The notes: generated by a model not told the origin, from the letters alone. Numbered from the stretch's first letter, positions 17,273 to 27,160 are shown. The stretch: 64,000 nt of DNA from an uncultured Candidatus Binatia bacterium (GCA_958296235.1 OY282457.1:1860501-1924500); one strand, 5' to 3'. A program made the numbers and translations.

Positions 17273-18190
17273 GTGCCGTTAAAGGAGGGGGACAGGGGGG
17301 GGCCTGCCGCACGCTATCTCATCGTCAACGGGGACGATTTCGGCCTGTCCGCTCAGGTCAATACCGGCATAGTGCGCGCCCATCAGCAGGGCATTCTGAC
17401 TAATACCAGCCTTATGGTCACGGCGCCGGCCTGGGAGGAAGCGGTCGAGCTTGCCCGCTCGACACCGAGCCTCGGAGTTGGACTGCATATGACCTTAGTC
17501 CAGGGGCGGGCCGTTCTCTCCCAACAGGACCTCCGCGCGATTATCGATAGCGCGGGGAATTTTGCGCACGACCCAACCCGAGCCGGGTTCCAGTATTATT
17601 TCTCCCAGCGGGCGCGGGAAGAAATCCGCGCCGAATGCCGGGCCCAGCTTGAGCGTTTTCTGGAAACGGGCTTACCCCTGTCCCATATTGATGGACATCT
17701 CAACATCCATATGCACCCGGTCGTTATGGACGCTCTCCTGACGCTCGCACAGGAATACCCTATTCCGGCCATGCGCCTGACCCGAGAAGACCTGACGACC
17801 AGCCTGACGCTCGACCCGCGCCATGCCTTGAGAAAACGCTGGGAGTCCTTTGTCTTTACACTCCTCGCCAGGACGACAGAAAAGAAGCTGCGGCGCGCTC
17901 GGGTTCCCTACCCGGAGCATCTGTTTGGCCTGTATCAAAGTGGCGCGCTGAATGAAGCCTACCTGCTGGGTCTGTTGCCACGACTCCAGGCCGGCGTCAC
18001 CGAGTTGTACTGCCACCCGTCCTTCTTGCCCTGCCCTGAGACCGAACGCTGGACGCCAACCTATCAGCGAGATGTTGAGCTTGCGGCGCTCACCAGTCCA
18101 ACGGTTCAGGCCCTGGCCGCTCAAGAAGATATCCGGTTCGTCAGCTATCGTGAGCTCCCGTCGCTTCGTGCAGAAGCGGGGATTAATTGA
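17273..18190 (+). CDS. hpnK: HpnK, hopanoid N-acetylglucosamine deacetylase (YdjC/ChbG family)
   Basis: The product is 305 residues. NGDDFGLS near the N-terminus, GLHMTLVQG, HIDGHLNIHMHP and ELYCHPSF are the metal and catalytic motifs of the YdjC deacetylase family. HpnK removes the acetyl group from the GlcNAc added by HpnI to bacteriohopanetetrol. The only usable start is the GTG at 17273. Its Shine-Dalgarno GAGGGGG is the end of repeat copy A, and AAAGGAGG now lies inside the coding region. The 3' end overlaps hpnI tail to tail by eight bases. Confidence 0.9.
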   Translation: MPLKEGDRGGPAARYLIVNGDDFGLSAQVNTGIVRAHQQGILTNTSLMVTAPAWEEAVELARSTPSLGVGLHMTLVQGRAVLSQQDLRAIIDSAGNFAHDPTRAGFQYYFSQRAREEIRAECRAQLERFLETGLPLSHIDGHLNIHMHPVVMDALLTLAQEYPIPAMRLTREDLTTSLTLDPRHALRKRWESFVFTLLARTTEKKLRRARVPYPEHLFGLYQSGALNEAYLLGLLPRLQAGVTELYCHPSFLPCPETERWTPTYQRDVELAALTSPTVQALAAQEDIRFVSYRELPSLRAEAGIN

Positions 18191-19349
18191 CGCGCACCAT
18201 GCGGCCGTCTTTTTGGAGCCGGAAGGTATACTCTCGCCAGCGGACGGTGTTGCCCCGCAAGCTGGCGCACCAGACAACAAAAGAGAGGAGGTCGGCGAGG
18301 AGGGTCAGCAGAATGACGGGACGCGGCAGCGTCGATTGCAGAAAGACGCTGTTCATCACAGCAGCGGTCAGAAGGCGTAGCCCGATGACGCTGAGGGCGA
18401 GAACGGTCATCTCTACAGACGACCGAAAACAGAGCAGGCTCACACAGGCCCAGACCGTGCCAAACGTCACAACTGTACCGACATACCCGCCGGGACGACA
18501 GTTGCGTTGCGTTCGCGCCCAGCGCAACTGATGGTAAAATAACTCGCGCAGCGAGCCGGCATCGGGGCGGGTTTCAACGACGGTGGAAAGGACGCGCAAC
18601 TGATAGCCGGCCTGCGCAATGAGATAGCCAAGATAATAGTCGTCCGCCAGGTAATCGGACAGCCTGGCAAATCCCCCAATAGCGTCGAGGCAGGCGCGTT
18701 TGAGCGCTATGGTTGCCCCGAAGGCATACGTGGGCTGTTCTATCTGGCTGGCGACCACGACCTGGGTGGTAAAAGTCGTATTGATCATGAGCGATTCCAG
18801 CAGAGCCGGCAGGGGCTGGCAGGAACCGCCCCGATACACACACGTGACCAGACCTGTTTCCGTAGGCGTTAAGGGCGGGATGATCGTCCGCAAGTAATCG
18901 GGCGCAACACAGACATCGCTATCGGTAACGACAAGATAGTCATACTTCATCTGCGGTGTCAGATGATGCAGGGTGCTGACCTTGTAGTTGGCCCCAATCG
19001 CAGAGGGCGCAACAACCAGGGACATATCGCACTGGGGAAAATCGCGCTGCACTTTCTTGACAATAGCAACCGCCGGATCATTGGGGTCGCGGACGCCGTA
19101 TAGGATTTGGAAGGTCGGATAATCGAGCTGGCAAAAGCTTGCCAGACTGTCGTACAGATCGGGCGGCGCGCCCTTGAGCGGCTTGAGGATAGTGACCGGG
19201 GGCAGAGTCGTGCCAGGCCGGTCCCGAGTCCTGCCGAAGGGGGCCGGACTCGGACGGAAAAAGCGCCACGCGGCATAGATACTAAAAAGGTAATAGACCA
19301 GGGCGATGCACAGCAGACCGACCAGGAACCAGAGTACAAGCAGGGGCAT
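18183..19349 (-). CDS. hpnI: HpnI, hopanoid glycosyltransferase
   Basis: The product is 388 residues. An N-terminal membrane helix (about 3-24) precedes a GT2/GT21 catalytic domain like ceramide glucosyltransferase: PPVTILKPLKG, DSD at 143-145, ADDYYLG and the HQLRWAR motif. At least two C-terminal membrane helices follow. HpnI adds N-acetylglucosamine to bacteriohopanetetrol at the inner membrane, before HpnK and HpnJ act. It is 40 bases downstream of hpnJ on the same strand. Confidence 0.92.
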   Translation of the reverse strand: MPLLVLWFLVGLLCIALVYYLFSIYAAWRFFRPSPAPFGRTRDRPGTTLPPVTILKPLKGAPPDLYDSLASFCQLDYPTFQILYGVRDPNDPAVAIVKKVQRDFPQCDMSLVVAPSAIGANYKVSTLHHLTPQMKYDYLVVTDSDVCVAPDYLRTIIPPLTPTETGLVTCVYRGGSCQPLPALLESLMINTTFTTQVVVASQIEQPTYAFGATIALKRACLDAIGGFARLSDYLADDYYLGYLIAQAGYQLRVLSTVVETRPDAGSLRELFYHQLRWARTQRNCRPGGYVGTVVTFGTVWACVSLLCFRSSVEMTVLALSVIGLRLLTAAVMNSVFLQSTLPRPVILLTLLADLLSFVVWCASLRGNTVRWREYTFRLQKDGRMVRVN

Positions 19350-19389
19350 GGCGTCAGCCGCGGTCTCCTCCCGACCGGGAGGAGACGCA

Positions 19390-20832
19390 TTAGGCAGCCG
19401 GAGAAGAAATGGCGCTCATCTCCCGCCGTTTCCGCATGGTGCGGAAAAAATCCTTGCCTTCCTGCCACATCCGTTTCCGCTCTTCCGGGTCGCGCGCCAT
19501 CTTTTTCACGGCTTTGAAGATATAGCGCGGGCGGAGGTAATACGAGCGGTAAAATTTCTCAACCGTTTCAAAAATCTCCTCCCCGGACAGATTCGGATAG
19601 TTAATCACGCACTGCTGATAGCCCGACTCGCCCACCATATCCTCGGCCTTGATATAGCCGTTGTCGAGGGCAAAATCGTAAAAGGCGGTGCCAGGATAGG
19701 GAGAAGCCAAAGAGACCTGAATGGTTTCCGGATTCATCTCCCGGGCAAAACGCATGGTCTCCTGCATGGTCTCACGGGTTTCTCCCGGCAGGCCCAGAAT
19801 AAAGGTGCCGTGGATTAAAATGCCAAGCGTGTGGCAGTCCCGCGTAAAGCGCCGCGAGGTTTCGAGGGCCACGCCTTTTTTAATGTTCTTGAGAATGGCC
19901 GCGTTCCCTGACTCATAGCCGACAACAAACAGCCGCAGCCCACCATCTTTCAGCGCCTTGAGGGTCTCGTAGTCCACATTGCCGCGCGCGTTGGTGGACC
20001 AGCACAGGCCGAGGGCACCCATTTTTTTGGCGATCTCACGCGCCCGCTTCGGGTCGGCCGTAAACGTATCGTCATCAAAGAAGACCTCTTTCATACCGGG
20101 AAAGAGGCGCTTCATTTCCTGCACTTCCTCAATGACATTACCCACCGAGCGGGTGCGGTAGGAATGGCCGGTGGTCACCTGCGGCCACAGACAAAACGTG
20201 CAGCGCGCCGGACAGCCCCGGCCGGTGTACAACGACACATAGGGATACTGGCAATAGGGGCTGTTATACTTTCGGAAGTCCAAATCGCGGTCATAAATCT
20301 GAGTGACAAAGGGCAGCTGGTCAAGCTCTGCATTAGTAAGCGTCGGACGGTCAAGATTGTGATGGATGTGTCCGTCCTTGCGGTAGCTGATGCCCCGGAC
20401 GTCTTTCCAATCCCATCCCTCGGCAACCTCTTTCATCGAGTAGTCAAACTCTTTCCGAGCGGCGATATCAATGGCGTCAGAGCTGCGTAAGGTCTGCTCC
20501 GGCTCAGCCGTGGCCTGACCGCCCACAAACGCGATAGTGCAAGCCGGATTTTTTTCTTTGATCAGCTCCGCGGTGCGCGCGTCCAGTTTCACCGACGGCG
20601 TACTGGTGTGCAGCACAACAAAATCGTACTCTTTGGCGATCTCAACGGTCTGCGCCTGGTTTAACCCTTCGGGCGGAGCGTCCAGCACACGGCTATGCTC
20701 AATCAGGCCGGCCGGATAACACAGCCAGGTCGGATACCAGAACGACCAGACCTCACGCGTCGCCTGATAGCGTGAGCCCGCGCCACCGTCAAAGTTTTCA
20801 TATGCAGGCGGATTTAAGAACAATGTACGCAT
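19390..20832 (-). CDS. hpnJ: HpnJ, hopanoid radical SAM protein
   Basis: The product is 480 residues from the ATG at 20832 (ribosome site GGAGAG). The frame is open upstream, but MRTLFLNPP is the family-like start. An N-terminal cobalamin-binding-like domain (about 1-125) is followed by a radical SAM barrel with C207, C211 and C214 in the motif CPARCTFC. HpnJ converts the glucosamine head group to the cyclitol ether of bacteriohopanetetrol cyclitol ether. Together with hpnI and hpnK this completes the known head-group pathway. Confidence 0.93.
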   Translation of the reverse strand: MRTLFLNPPAYENFDGGAGSRYQATREVWSFWYPTWLCYPAGLIEHSRVLDAPPEGLNQAQTVEIAKEYDFVVLHTSTPSVKLDARTAELIKEKNPACTIAFVGGQATAEPEQTLRSSDAIDIAARKEFDYSMKEVAEGWDWKDVRGISYRKDGHIHHNLDRPTLTNAELDQLPFVTQIYDRDLDFRKYNSPYCQYPYVSLYTGRGCPARCTFCLWPQVTTGHSYRTRSVGNVIEEVQEMKRLFPGMKEVFFDDDTFTADPKRAREIAKKMGALGLCWSTNARGNVDYETLKALKDGGLRLFVVGYESGNAAILKNIKKGVALETSRRFTRDCHTLGILIHGTFILGLPGETRETMQETMRFAREMNPETIQVSLASPYPGTAFYDFALDNGYIKAEDMVGESGYQQCVINYPNLSGEEIFETVEKFYRSYYLRPRYIFKAVKKMARDPEERKRMWQEGKDFFRTMRKRREMSAISSPAA

Positions 20833-20980
20833 TCGTGCTTCTCTCCTTCCCGGCCGCGGCATGTCTGAACATAGCCTCCCCCCCTCCGAAAGGATGGTAT
20901 TATACACATGAGGATAGAGAAGGAAAGCGAGGAGTGGTTCAGATAGTGGTTCAGTTTGCTTATTCCCCCTCACCCTCCAG

Positions 20981-21176
20981 ACGTGTGATGCAAATTAAGT
21001 TGTTCAGCGGTCCAGGGCGCTGTTTCGCCCTCACCCCGCCCTCGCTCCCAGCGGGAGCGGGCCTCTTGTCTTTCCCTCTCCCCTGGAGGGAGAGGGTGGC
21101 CCTGAGCCTGTCGAAGGGCCGGGTGAGGGGGCGGACGGACCGTCTGGGGGCTGGCGACACAATGCGCATCACACGT
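20981..21176 (-). repeat. Dispersed palindromic element, copy B (both ends present)
   Basis: This 196-base element has perfect 11-base terminal inverted repeats, ACGTGTGATGC at the left and GCATCACACGT at the right. It is flanked by TCCAG on both sides, a possible five-base target duplication. Internally it carries two GC-rich hairpins. It encodes nothing and lies in the intergenic space between hpnJ and the first receptor. It looks like a miniature inverted-repeat element. It is inverted relative to copies A and C. Confidence 0.75.
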
Positions 21177-21319
21177 TCCAGGGGAGAGAGGGAAGGAGAG
21201 GGGCACTCCTCCGGCATAGGTCACGAGCGCTTTGAAGCTGAACCAGTACCGTGTTTCAAAATCATCTTTCTCAATGCTGCAAAAAATTGTAGAAACGATA
21301 GTACGAACGGAAGAGCGCT

Positions 21320-24046
21320 ATGAAGAAACGGAAGTGGTGGTCGTTGAATCTTTTCGTGAGCCTGCTCACCGTGCTGGGAGCATCTGTGGCCGGCTCACAG
21401 CAGGCAGAACAGACGGAAGCAGCCGAAGTACAACAGGAGCAGGAAGAGGTGCTCGGGCTCGACACGCTCAGCGTGGTCGGCTCGCGTCTGCCGGGCCGCT
21501 CGGCTCGGGACTCTCCGGTCCCGGTGGATATCATTCAGGGCGACGACTTGCAGACCTACGGTATCCGGGACATGGACTCGCTGCTGCGCGCGACCGTACC
21601 GTCCTACAACGTCAGTCAGCAGCCCATCAGCGACGCGGCGACGTTCGTCCGCCCGGCCAACCTGCGCGGGCTGCCGCCGGACTCTACGCTGGTGCTGGTC
21701 AACGGCAAACGCCGGCACCGCGCCGCGGTGATCGTCCTCTTCAGCAACGGGCTGTCGGACGGCGCGCAGGGCACCGACCTGTCCACCATCCCGACCATTG
21801 CCCTGGAGCGGGTCGAAGTGCTGCGCGACGGGGCCGCGGCCCAATACGGCTCGGACGCGATTGCCGGGGTGTTGAACTTCAAGCTGCGGGAAAACCGGGA
21901 GGGCCTGAGTGTGCAGACCAGCCTGGGCCAGCACTACCACGGCGACGGCGACAAGATAAACGTGGCCGCCAATCTGGGCCTGCCGCTGACCGAGCGCGGT
22001 TTTGCCAATTTCAGCTTTGAGTTCATGAACGCGGACGAGACCAGCCGCAGCGTCCAGCGTAACGACGCGCTGGACCTGATCGCCGCCGGCAATACCGCCG
22101 TCCGCCGGCCCCTGTCCCAGGTCTGGGGCGCCCCCGAGGTGCAGTACGACTACAAATTCTTCGGCAACCTGGGCCTCGACCTGGAAGACATCAACGCCCG
22201 GTTGTACGCCTTCGGCAACTATGCGGAACGCAAAGTGGAGGGCGGCTTCTATTTCCGCAATCCCAACGATCGGGACGGGATTTTCGACGGTCCGCTCGTC
22301 GACCGGGACGGGAACCAGGTCCTGGACAGTAGTGGGAATCCCATCCGTTCTCTTGACGCGGCCAGGGACCAGGGCATCGCTACTACGGGCGTGAGCGACA
22401 CGGTCCCGGTCGCCGACCTGTCCGGGACGGGCGCGGGCTGCCCAGTCGTGCGGACCAACCCCGCGGCCGACTACACGGACTGGATCAACGGAGGGCTGCC
22501 CGAGCACTGCTTCCTCTTCAACGAAGTGTTTCCCGGCGGGTTCACGCCGCGCTTCGGCGGCTACGTGCAGGACTGGAGCATCGCCTTCGGCCTGCGGGGA
22601 GAACTGGAGGGGTTGGAGGGCGCGTCCGCGCTGCTCAACGGCTGGTCCTACGACGCCAGCGCCTACTTCGGTCACAACAGCGTCGAGACCTTCATGCACA
22701 ATACCATCAATCCGCAGCTCGCCGCCCTGCGCGCGAACATTCCACGCTCGTACCGGCCGGGGACTGATATGCAATTCGACAAGACGTTCAACCTGGACGT
22801 CTCCCGGCTGCTGGACCTCGGCCTTTTCTTCTCTCCGCTGAACGCCGCGTTCGGGTTCGAGTACCGGGTGGAGGAATTCGAGAAAGAGGCCGGCGGAGGA
22901 AATTCCTGGTCCATCGACCGCGGGGCGCACGGCTTGGCGGCCCAGGGCTTCGGCATCGGCTCCAATGGGTTTCCGGGCTACAGCCCCGACGTTGCCGGCG
23001 AGTGGGAGCGCCACAACTACGCGCTGTATATGGACCTGGAAGCCGAGGTGATCCGGTCCGTCACCCTTGGGGTTGCCGGCCGCTATGAGAATTTCGACGG
23101 CGACATCGGCGAGACCCTCAACGGCAAATTCTCCGCCCGTTGGCAGATCATTGAGGCGCTGGCCCTGCGCGGCGCGCTCAGCTCGGGTTTCCGCGCCCCG
23201 ACGCCGGGCCAGATCAACGTGCGCAACACAACGACGCTGAGCATCGCCGGCCGAGTACAGGACCAGGGCACCCTGCCGGCCTACCATCCGGCCGCGGCCT
23301 TCTTCAACGCCAAGCCGCTGACCCCGGAAAAGTCCGTCAACTATTCCGCCGGCGCCGTGTTCAGTGTGGGCGACCTGGAACTGACTCTCGACTATTTCCG
23401 CATCAAGGTGCAGGACCGCATCGGGTTCAGCAACAGTTTCAACAAATCGGATTTGTCCCCCGGCGAACTGGCGCGTTTCAACGCCCTGGTTCCCGAGGCG
23501 AATTCACTCGGCGCGGTGCAGTATTTCACCAACGACTTCGACACCACCACGCAGGGGGTCGATCTGGTGGCGACCTATCCGCTGACGACCGCGGCCGGCG
23601 ACACCCGGCTGACGTTCGTGGGTAACTGGACCAAGACGGCCGTCGATCGCCGGAACCCCAACACCGTCGACAACCAGCGCGTCACCCAGCTTGAAGAAAC
23701 CCTGCCGGAATTCCGGTTCTCGCTGACGGCCGACCACACCTGGGGCCTGTGGCGGTTCTTGACGCGGCTGCACTTCTACGACGATTTCCACGATTTCCAC
23801 GTATTCGACAAAAATTATCCCATCAACGCCGGCGAGCGTTGGCTGATGGACGTGGAAGCCTCGTACACTCTCTTGAACATCCCGTACATGCAGGCCGTAA
23901 CCCTGGCCGCGGGCGCGGAAAACGTGTTCGACCAGTATCCGCGGCGCAACCCCTACGCGCGCGCCCTTGGCGCGCGATACCCGGAGTCCTCGCCGTTCGG
24001 CTTCAACGGCGGGTTCTACTATCTGCGCGCCGGCTTCGAGTTCTAG
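21320..24046 (+). CDS. TonB-dependent receptor 1
   Basis: The product is 908 residues. A signal peptide (FVSLLTVLGASVAG) is followed by a short acidic Gln/Glu-rich stretch, a possible TonB box (DTLSVVGSR), and a plug domain (VPVDIIQGDDLQTYGIRDMDSLLR, LVLVNGKRRHR, VEVLRDGAAAQYGSDAIAGVLNFKL). A 22-strand barrel ends in the terminal phenylalanine GFEF. It would import a scarce ligand across the outer membrane using TonB energy. No TonB/ExbBD or ABC partner is nearby, so the ligand is unknown. It is the first of three tandem paralogs. Confidence 0.92.
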   Translation: MKKRKWWSLNLFVSLLTVLGASVAGSQQAEQTEAAEVQQEQEEVLGLDTLSVVGSRLPGRSARDSPVPVDIIQGDDLQTYGIRDMDSLLRATVPSYNVSQQPISDAATFVRPANLRGLPPDSTLVLVNGKRRHRAAVIVLFSNGLSDGAQGTDLSTIPTIALERVEVLRDGAAAQYGSDAIAGVLNFKLRENREGLSVQTSLGQHYHGDGDKINVAANLGLPLTERGFANFSFEFMNADETSRSVQRNDALDLIAAGNTAVRRPLSQVWGAPEVQYDYKFFGNLGLDLEDINARLYAFGNYAERKVEGGFYFRNPNDRDGIFDGPLVDRDGNQVLDSSGNPIRSLDAARDQGIATTGVSDTVPVADLSGTGAGCPVVRTNPAADYTDWINGGLPEHCFLFNEVFPGGFTPRFGGYVQDWSIAFGLRGELEGLEGASALLNGWSYDASAYFGHNSVETFMHNTINPQLAALRANIPRSYRPGTDMQFDKTFNLDVSRLLDLGLFFSPLNAAFGFEYRVEEFEKEAGGGNSWSIDRGAHGLAAQGFGIGSNGFPGYSPDVAGEWERHNYALYMDLEAEVIRSVTLGVAGRYENFDGDIGETLNGKFSARWQIIEALALRGALSSGFRAPTPGQINVRNTTTLSIAGRVQDQGTLPAYHPAAAFFNAKPLTPEKSVNYSAGAVFSVGDLELTLDYFRIKVQDRIGFSNSFNKSDLSPGELARFNALVPEANSLGAVQYFTNDFDTTTQGVDLVATYPLTTAAGDTRLTFVGNWTKTAVDRRNPNTVDNQRVTQLEETLPEFRFSLTADHTWGLWRFLTRLHFYDDFHDFHVFDKNYPINAGERWLMDVEASYTLLNIPYMQAVTLAAGAENVFDQYPRRNPYARALGARYPESSPFGFNGGFYYLRAGFEF

Positions 24047-24174
24047 GGGGCGGATATGCCTCCTGTCCCCCTTTTCCGGCGGAGGGGAAACGTTCAAACC
24101 AAAAGCTTGCCTGGCCGGCCAGTCTCTAGCCAAAACATCCTCTTTTATCTATGATATTATACTCAATGCCATGC

Positions 24175-24202
24175 TTCCGAAGCCGAAAGACGTGCTTCGG
24201 AA
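24175..24202. promoter_or_regulatory. Hairpin in the leader of receptor 2
   Basis: TTCCGAAGC and GCTTCGGAA form a perfect nine-base stem with a ten-base loop, about 70 bases before the start of receptor 2. TATACT upstream (24158) could be a -10 box. This would place the hairpin in the 5' leader as a repressor site or RNA structure. No matching hairpin was seen before receptors 1 or 3. Confidence 0.35.
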
Positions 24203-24270
24203 CAGGAGCGCCGGACACGGAGAGGGAGTCTTCCGCGTCCATACCAACAGAGGGAAGGGAGAACAGCAGT

Positions 24271-27027
24271 ATGAGGAAGATGATGAAATGGCGCCACCAC
24301 GGACTTGTGGCAGGTGTATGTCTGGTTATGGGCGCGGCGACCGTCGGCGCGCAAGAGGCACAAGAAACGGAAGCGACCGAAACGGAAGCGACCGAAGCGC
24401 AAGCCGCAGAAACGCAAGAGCAAGAAGAGTTCGTCCTTGCCCCGCTCAACGTGATCGGCTCCCGCCTGCCGGGTCGCTCGGCCCAGGATTCTCCGGTGCC
24501 GGTGGACGTCATTCAGGGCAGCGACTTACAGACCTACGGCATCCGCGACATGGATTCGCTGCTGCGCGCGTCGGTGCCGTCCTACAACGTCAACGAGCAG
24601 CCCATCAGCGACGCGGGCACGCTCATTCGCCCGGCCAACCTGCGCGGACTGCCGCCGGACCATACGCTGGTGCTGGTCAACGGCAAACGTCGCCACCGTG
24701 GCTCGGTCATCAGCGTCCTGGGCGGTGGCATCGCAAACGGCGCGCAGGGCGTCGATCTGTCCGCCATCCCGTCCATCGCGTTGCAGCAGGTCGAAGTGCT
24801 GCGCGACGGCGCCGCGGCCCAGTACGGCTCGGACGCCATCGCCGGGGTGTTGAATTTCAAACTGCGGGAAAACCGCGAAGGGCTGGAAGTTCAGACGACG
24901 CTGGGCCAGCAGTACCACGGGGACGGCGACAAGGTCCAAGTGGCCGCCAACCTGGGCGTACCGCTGACCGAGAACGGTTTTGCCAATTTCAGCTTCGAGT
25001 TCATGAACGTGGACGAGACCAGCCGCAGCGTCCAGCGCGGCGACGCGCGCGGGCTTATCGAGGCCGGCAATATGGACGTGCGACGCCCCGCGGCGCAGAT
25101 CTGGGGTTCACCCGAAATCCAGTACGACTACAAGTTCTTCGGCAACCTGGGCCTCGACCTGGAAGACATCAACGCCCGATTGTACGCCTTTGGCAACTAT
25201 GCGGAACGCAAAGTGGAGGGCGGCTTCTTCTTTCGTGACCCCAACACGCGGGGGGGGGTGTTCGACGGTCCGCTCGTCGACCGGGACGGGAACCAGGTCC
25301 TGGACAGTAGTGGGAATCCCATCCGCTCTCTTGACGCGGCCAGGGACAAGGGCATCGCTACTACGGGCGTGAGCGACACGGTCTCGGTCGCCGACCTGTC
25401 CGGGACGGGCGCGGGCTGCCCAGTCGTGCGGACCAACCCCGCGGCCGACTACACAGACTGGATCAATGGAGGGCTGCCCGAGCACTGCTTCCTCTTCAAC
25501 GAAGTGTTTCCCGGCGGGTTCACGCCACGCTTCGGCGGCTACGTGAAGGACTGGAGCATCGTCTTCGGCCTGCGTGGAGAATTGGAGGACCTGGAGGGCG
25601 CGTACGCGCTGCTCAACGGCTGGTCCTATGACGCCAGCGCCTCCTTCGGCCAGAACAGCGTCGACCTCTTCATGCACAACACCATCAACCCGCAGCTCGC
25701 CGCCATGCGGACGAATATCCCGACGTCGTACCGACCGGGCTCCGATACCCAGTTCGAGCAGACGTTCAATTTTGACATCTCCCGACCGGTCGAACTCGGC
25801 ATTTTCCACTCTCCGCTGAATGCCGCGTTCGGCTTCGAATACCGCATTGAGGAATTCGAGAAAGAGATCGGCGGAGTGAATTCCTGGCACATCGACGATA
25901 ACCTGGCCGCCCAAGGGTTCGGCATCGGCTCGAACGGGTTCGGCGGGTATCGACCCGACGTCGCCGGCGAGTGGAAGCGCCACAACTACGCGCTGTATAT
26001 GGACCTGGAAGCCGAGGTGATTCGGTCCGTCACTCTCGGGGTTGCCGGCCGCTATGAGAATTTCGACGGCGACATCGGCGAGACCCTCAACGGCAAATTC
26101 TCCGCCCGTTGGCAGATTATCGAGGCGCTGGCTCTGCGCGGCGCGCTCAGCTCGGGTTTCCGCGCCCCGACGCCGGGCCAGATCAACCTGCGCAACACGA
26201 CGACGGCGTTTACCGACGACGGACTGGTGGACCAGGGGACCTTGCCCGCGGCGCACCCTGCGGCGTCCTTCTTCGGCGCGAAGCCGCTGACCCCGGAAAA
26301 GTCCGTCAACTACTCGGCCGGCACCGTGTTCAGTGTGGGCGACCTGGAGTTGACTCTCGACTATTACCGCATCAAGGTGCAGGACCGCATCGGACTGAGC
26401 GAACAATTCAATGTTTCGAGCTTGACGCCCAGCCAGCTGACGCAGTTCAACATGCTGGTGCCGGAGGCGACTTCTCTCTCTTCGGTGCGCTATTACACCA
26501 ACGATTTCGACACCACTACGCAGGGGCTTGACCTGGTGGCGACCTATCCGTTGACGACTGTGGCCGGCGACACCCGGTTCATCTTTGTAGGGAACTGGAA
26601 CAAAACAGAAGTCGACAGCCGCAATCCAGCCATCATCAGCGATAAGAACGTCATACAGCTCGAAGAAAAGCTGCCGCAATTCCGGTTCACGCTGACGGCC
26701 GACCATAGCTACGGGCCGTGGCGGCTGTTGACCCGGCTGCACTTCTTCGACGACTTCCGCTCCTATCCGGCAGACGTTCAATCCTGGGGGTTCCGCTCGG
26801 GTGAGCGCTGGTTGATGGACATCGAAGCCTCGTACACTTTCCTGAACATCCCGTTCATGCAGGCGGTGACGCTCGCTGCGGGCGCGGAAAATGTCTTCGA
26901 CCAGTACCCGCGCAGGGTGCCATACAGCGGCGGCGGCGGTTCCGGGGTCGGCATGAAGTACCCGGAAGCCTCGCCATTCGGCTTCAACGGCGGGTTCTAC
27001 TACCTGCGGGCCGGCTTCGAGTTCTAG
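24271..27027 (+). CDS. TonB-dependent receptor 2
   Basis: The product is 918 residues from the ATG at 24271 (MRKMMKWRHHG, with AAGGGAG upstream). The track is open 120 bases further up, but only this start gives a signal peptide. After the signal comes a low-complexity run rich in TEATE/AQE units, then the same plug and barrel as receptor 1, including NGKRRHR, DGAAAQYGSDAIAG and terminal GFEF. Parts of the barrel are nearly identical in DNA to receptor 1, while other parts differ much more. A strong terminator follows. Confidence 0.92.
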   Translation: MRKMMKWRHHGLVAGVCLVMGAATVGAQEAQETEATETEATEAQAAETQEQEEFVLAPLNVIGSRLPGRSAQDSPVPVDVIQGSDLQTYGIRDMDSLLRASVPSYNVNEQPISDAGTLIRPANLRGLPPDHTLVLVNGKRRHRGSVISVLGGGIANGAQGVDLSAIPSIALQQVEVLRDGAAAQYGSDAIAGVLNFKLRENREGLEVQTTLGQQYHGDGDKVQVAANLGVPLTENGFANFSFEFMNVDETSRSVQRGDARGLIEAGNMDVRRPAAQIWGSPEIQYDYKFFGNLGLDLEDINARLYAFGNYAERKVEGGFFFRDPNTRGGVFDGPLVDRDGNQVLDSSGNPIRSLDAARDKGIATTGVSDTVSVADLSGTGAGCPVVRTNPAADYTDWINGGLPEHCFLFNEVFPGGFTPRFGGYVKDWSIVFGLRGELEDLEGAYALLNGWSYDASASFGQNSVDLFMHNTINPQLAAMRTNIPTSYRPGSDTQFEQTFNFDISRPVELGIFHSPLNAAFGFEYRIEEFEKEIGGVNSWHIDDNLAAQGFGIGSNGFGGYRPDVAGEWKRHNYALYMDLEAEVIRSVTLGVAGRYENFDGDIGETLNGKFSARWQIIEALALRGALSSGFRAPTPGQINLRNTTTAFTDDGLVDQGTLPAAHPAASFFGAKPLTPEKSVNYSAGTVFSVGDLELTLDYYRIKVQDRIGLSEQFNVSSLTPSQLTQFNMLVPEATSLSSVRYYTNDFDTTTQGLDLVATYPLTTVAGDTRFIFVGNWNKTEVDSRNPAIISDKNVIQLEEKLPQFRFTLTADHSYGPWRLLTRLHFFDDFRSYPADVQSWGFRSGERWLMDIEASYTFLNIPFMQAVTLAAGAENVFDQYPRRVPYSGGGGSGVGMKYPEASPFGFNGGFYYLRAGFEF

Positions 27028-27058
27028 GCCAGAGCTGACGAACATCACATTGCAACCA

Positions 27059-27088
27059 GAGGGACGGGTTCAGGCCCGTCCCTCTTTT
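27059..27088 (+). terminator. Rho-independent terminator after receptor 2
   Basis: A perfect ten-base stem (GAGGGACGGG with CCCGTCCCTC) encloses the loop TTCAGG and is followed by TTTT. It lies 32 bases after the receptor 2 stop, so receptor 3 probably has its own promoter. Confidence 0.88.
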
Positions 27089-27160
27089 CGTCTGGTTTCT
27101 GCCGCTGCCTCAGTATGCAATGTTGTCACGGCAGGAATCCGTCATGAAGGAGGAGCGGTG

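Noticed and set aside
21395-23287. A 630-codon open frame on the minus strand opposite receptor 1
   Set aside because: It is the mirror of GC-rich codon bias in the receptor gene. A similar antisense frame occurs opposite receptor 2. Neither shows domain motifs or ribosome sites.
27059-27088. Palindrome considered as part of a tRNA or riboswitch
   Set aside because: A single perfect stem plus T-run fits a terminator, and no cloverleaf or conserved aptamer is present.
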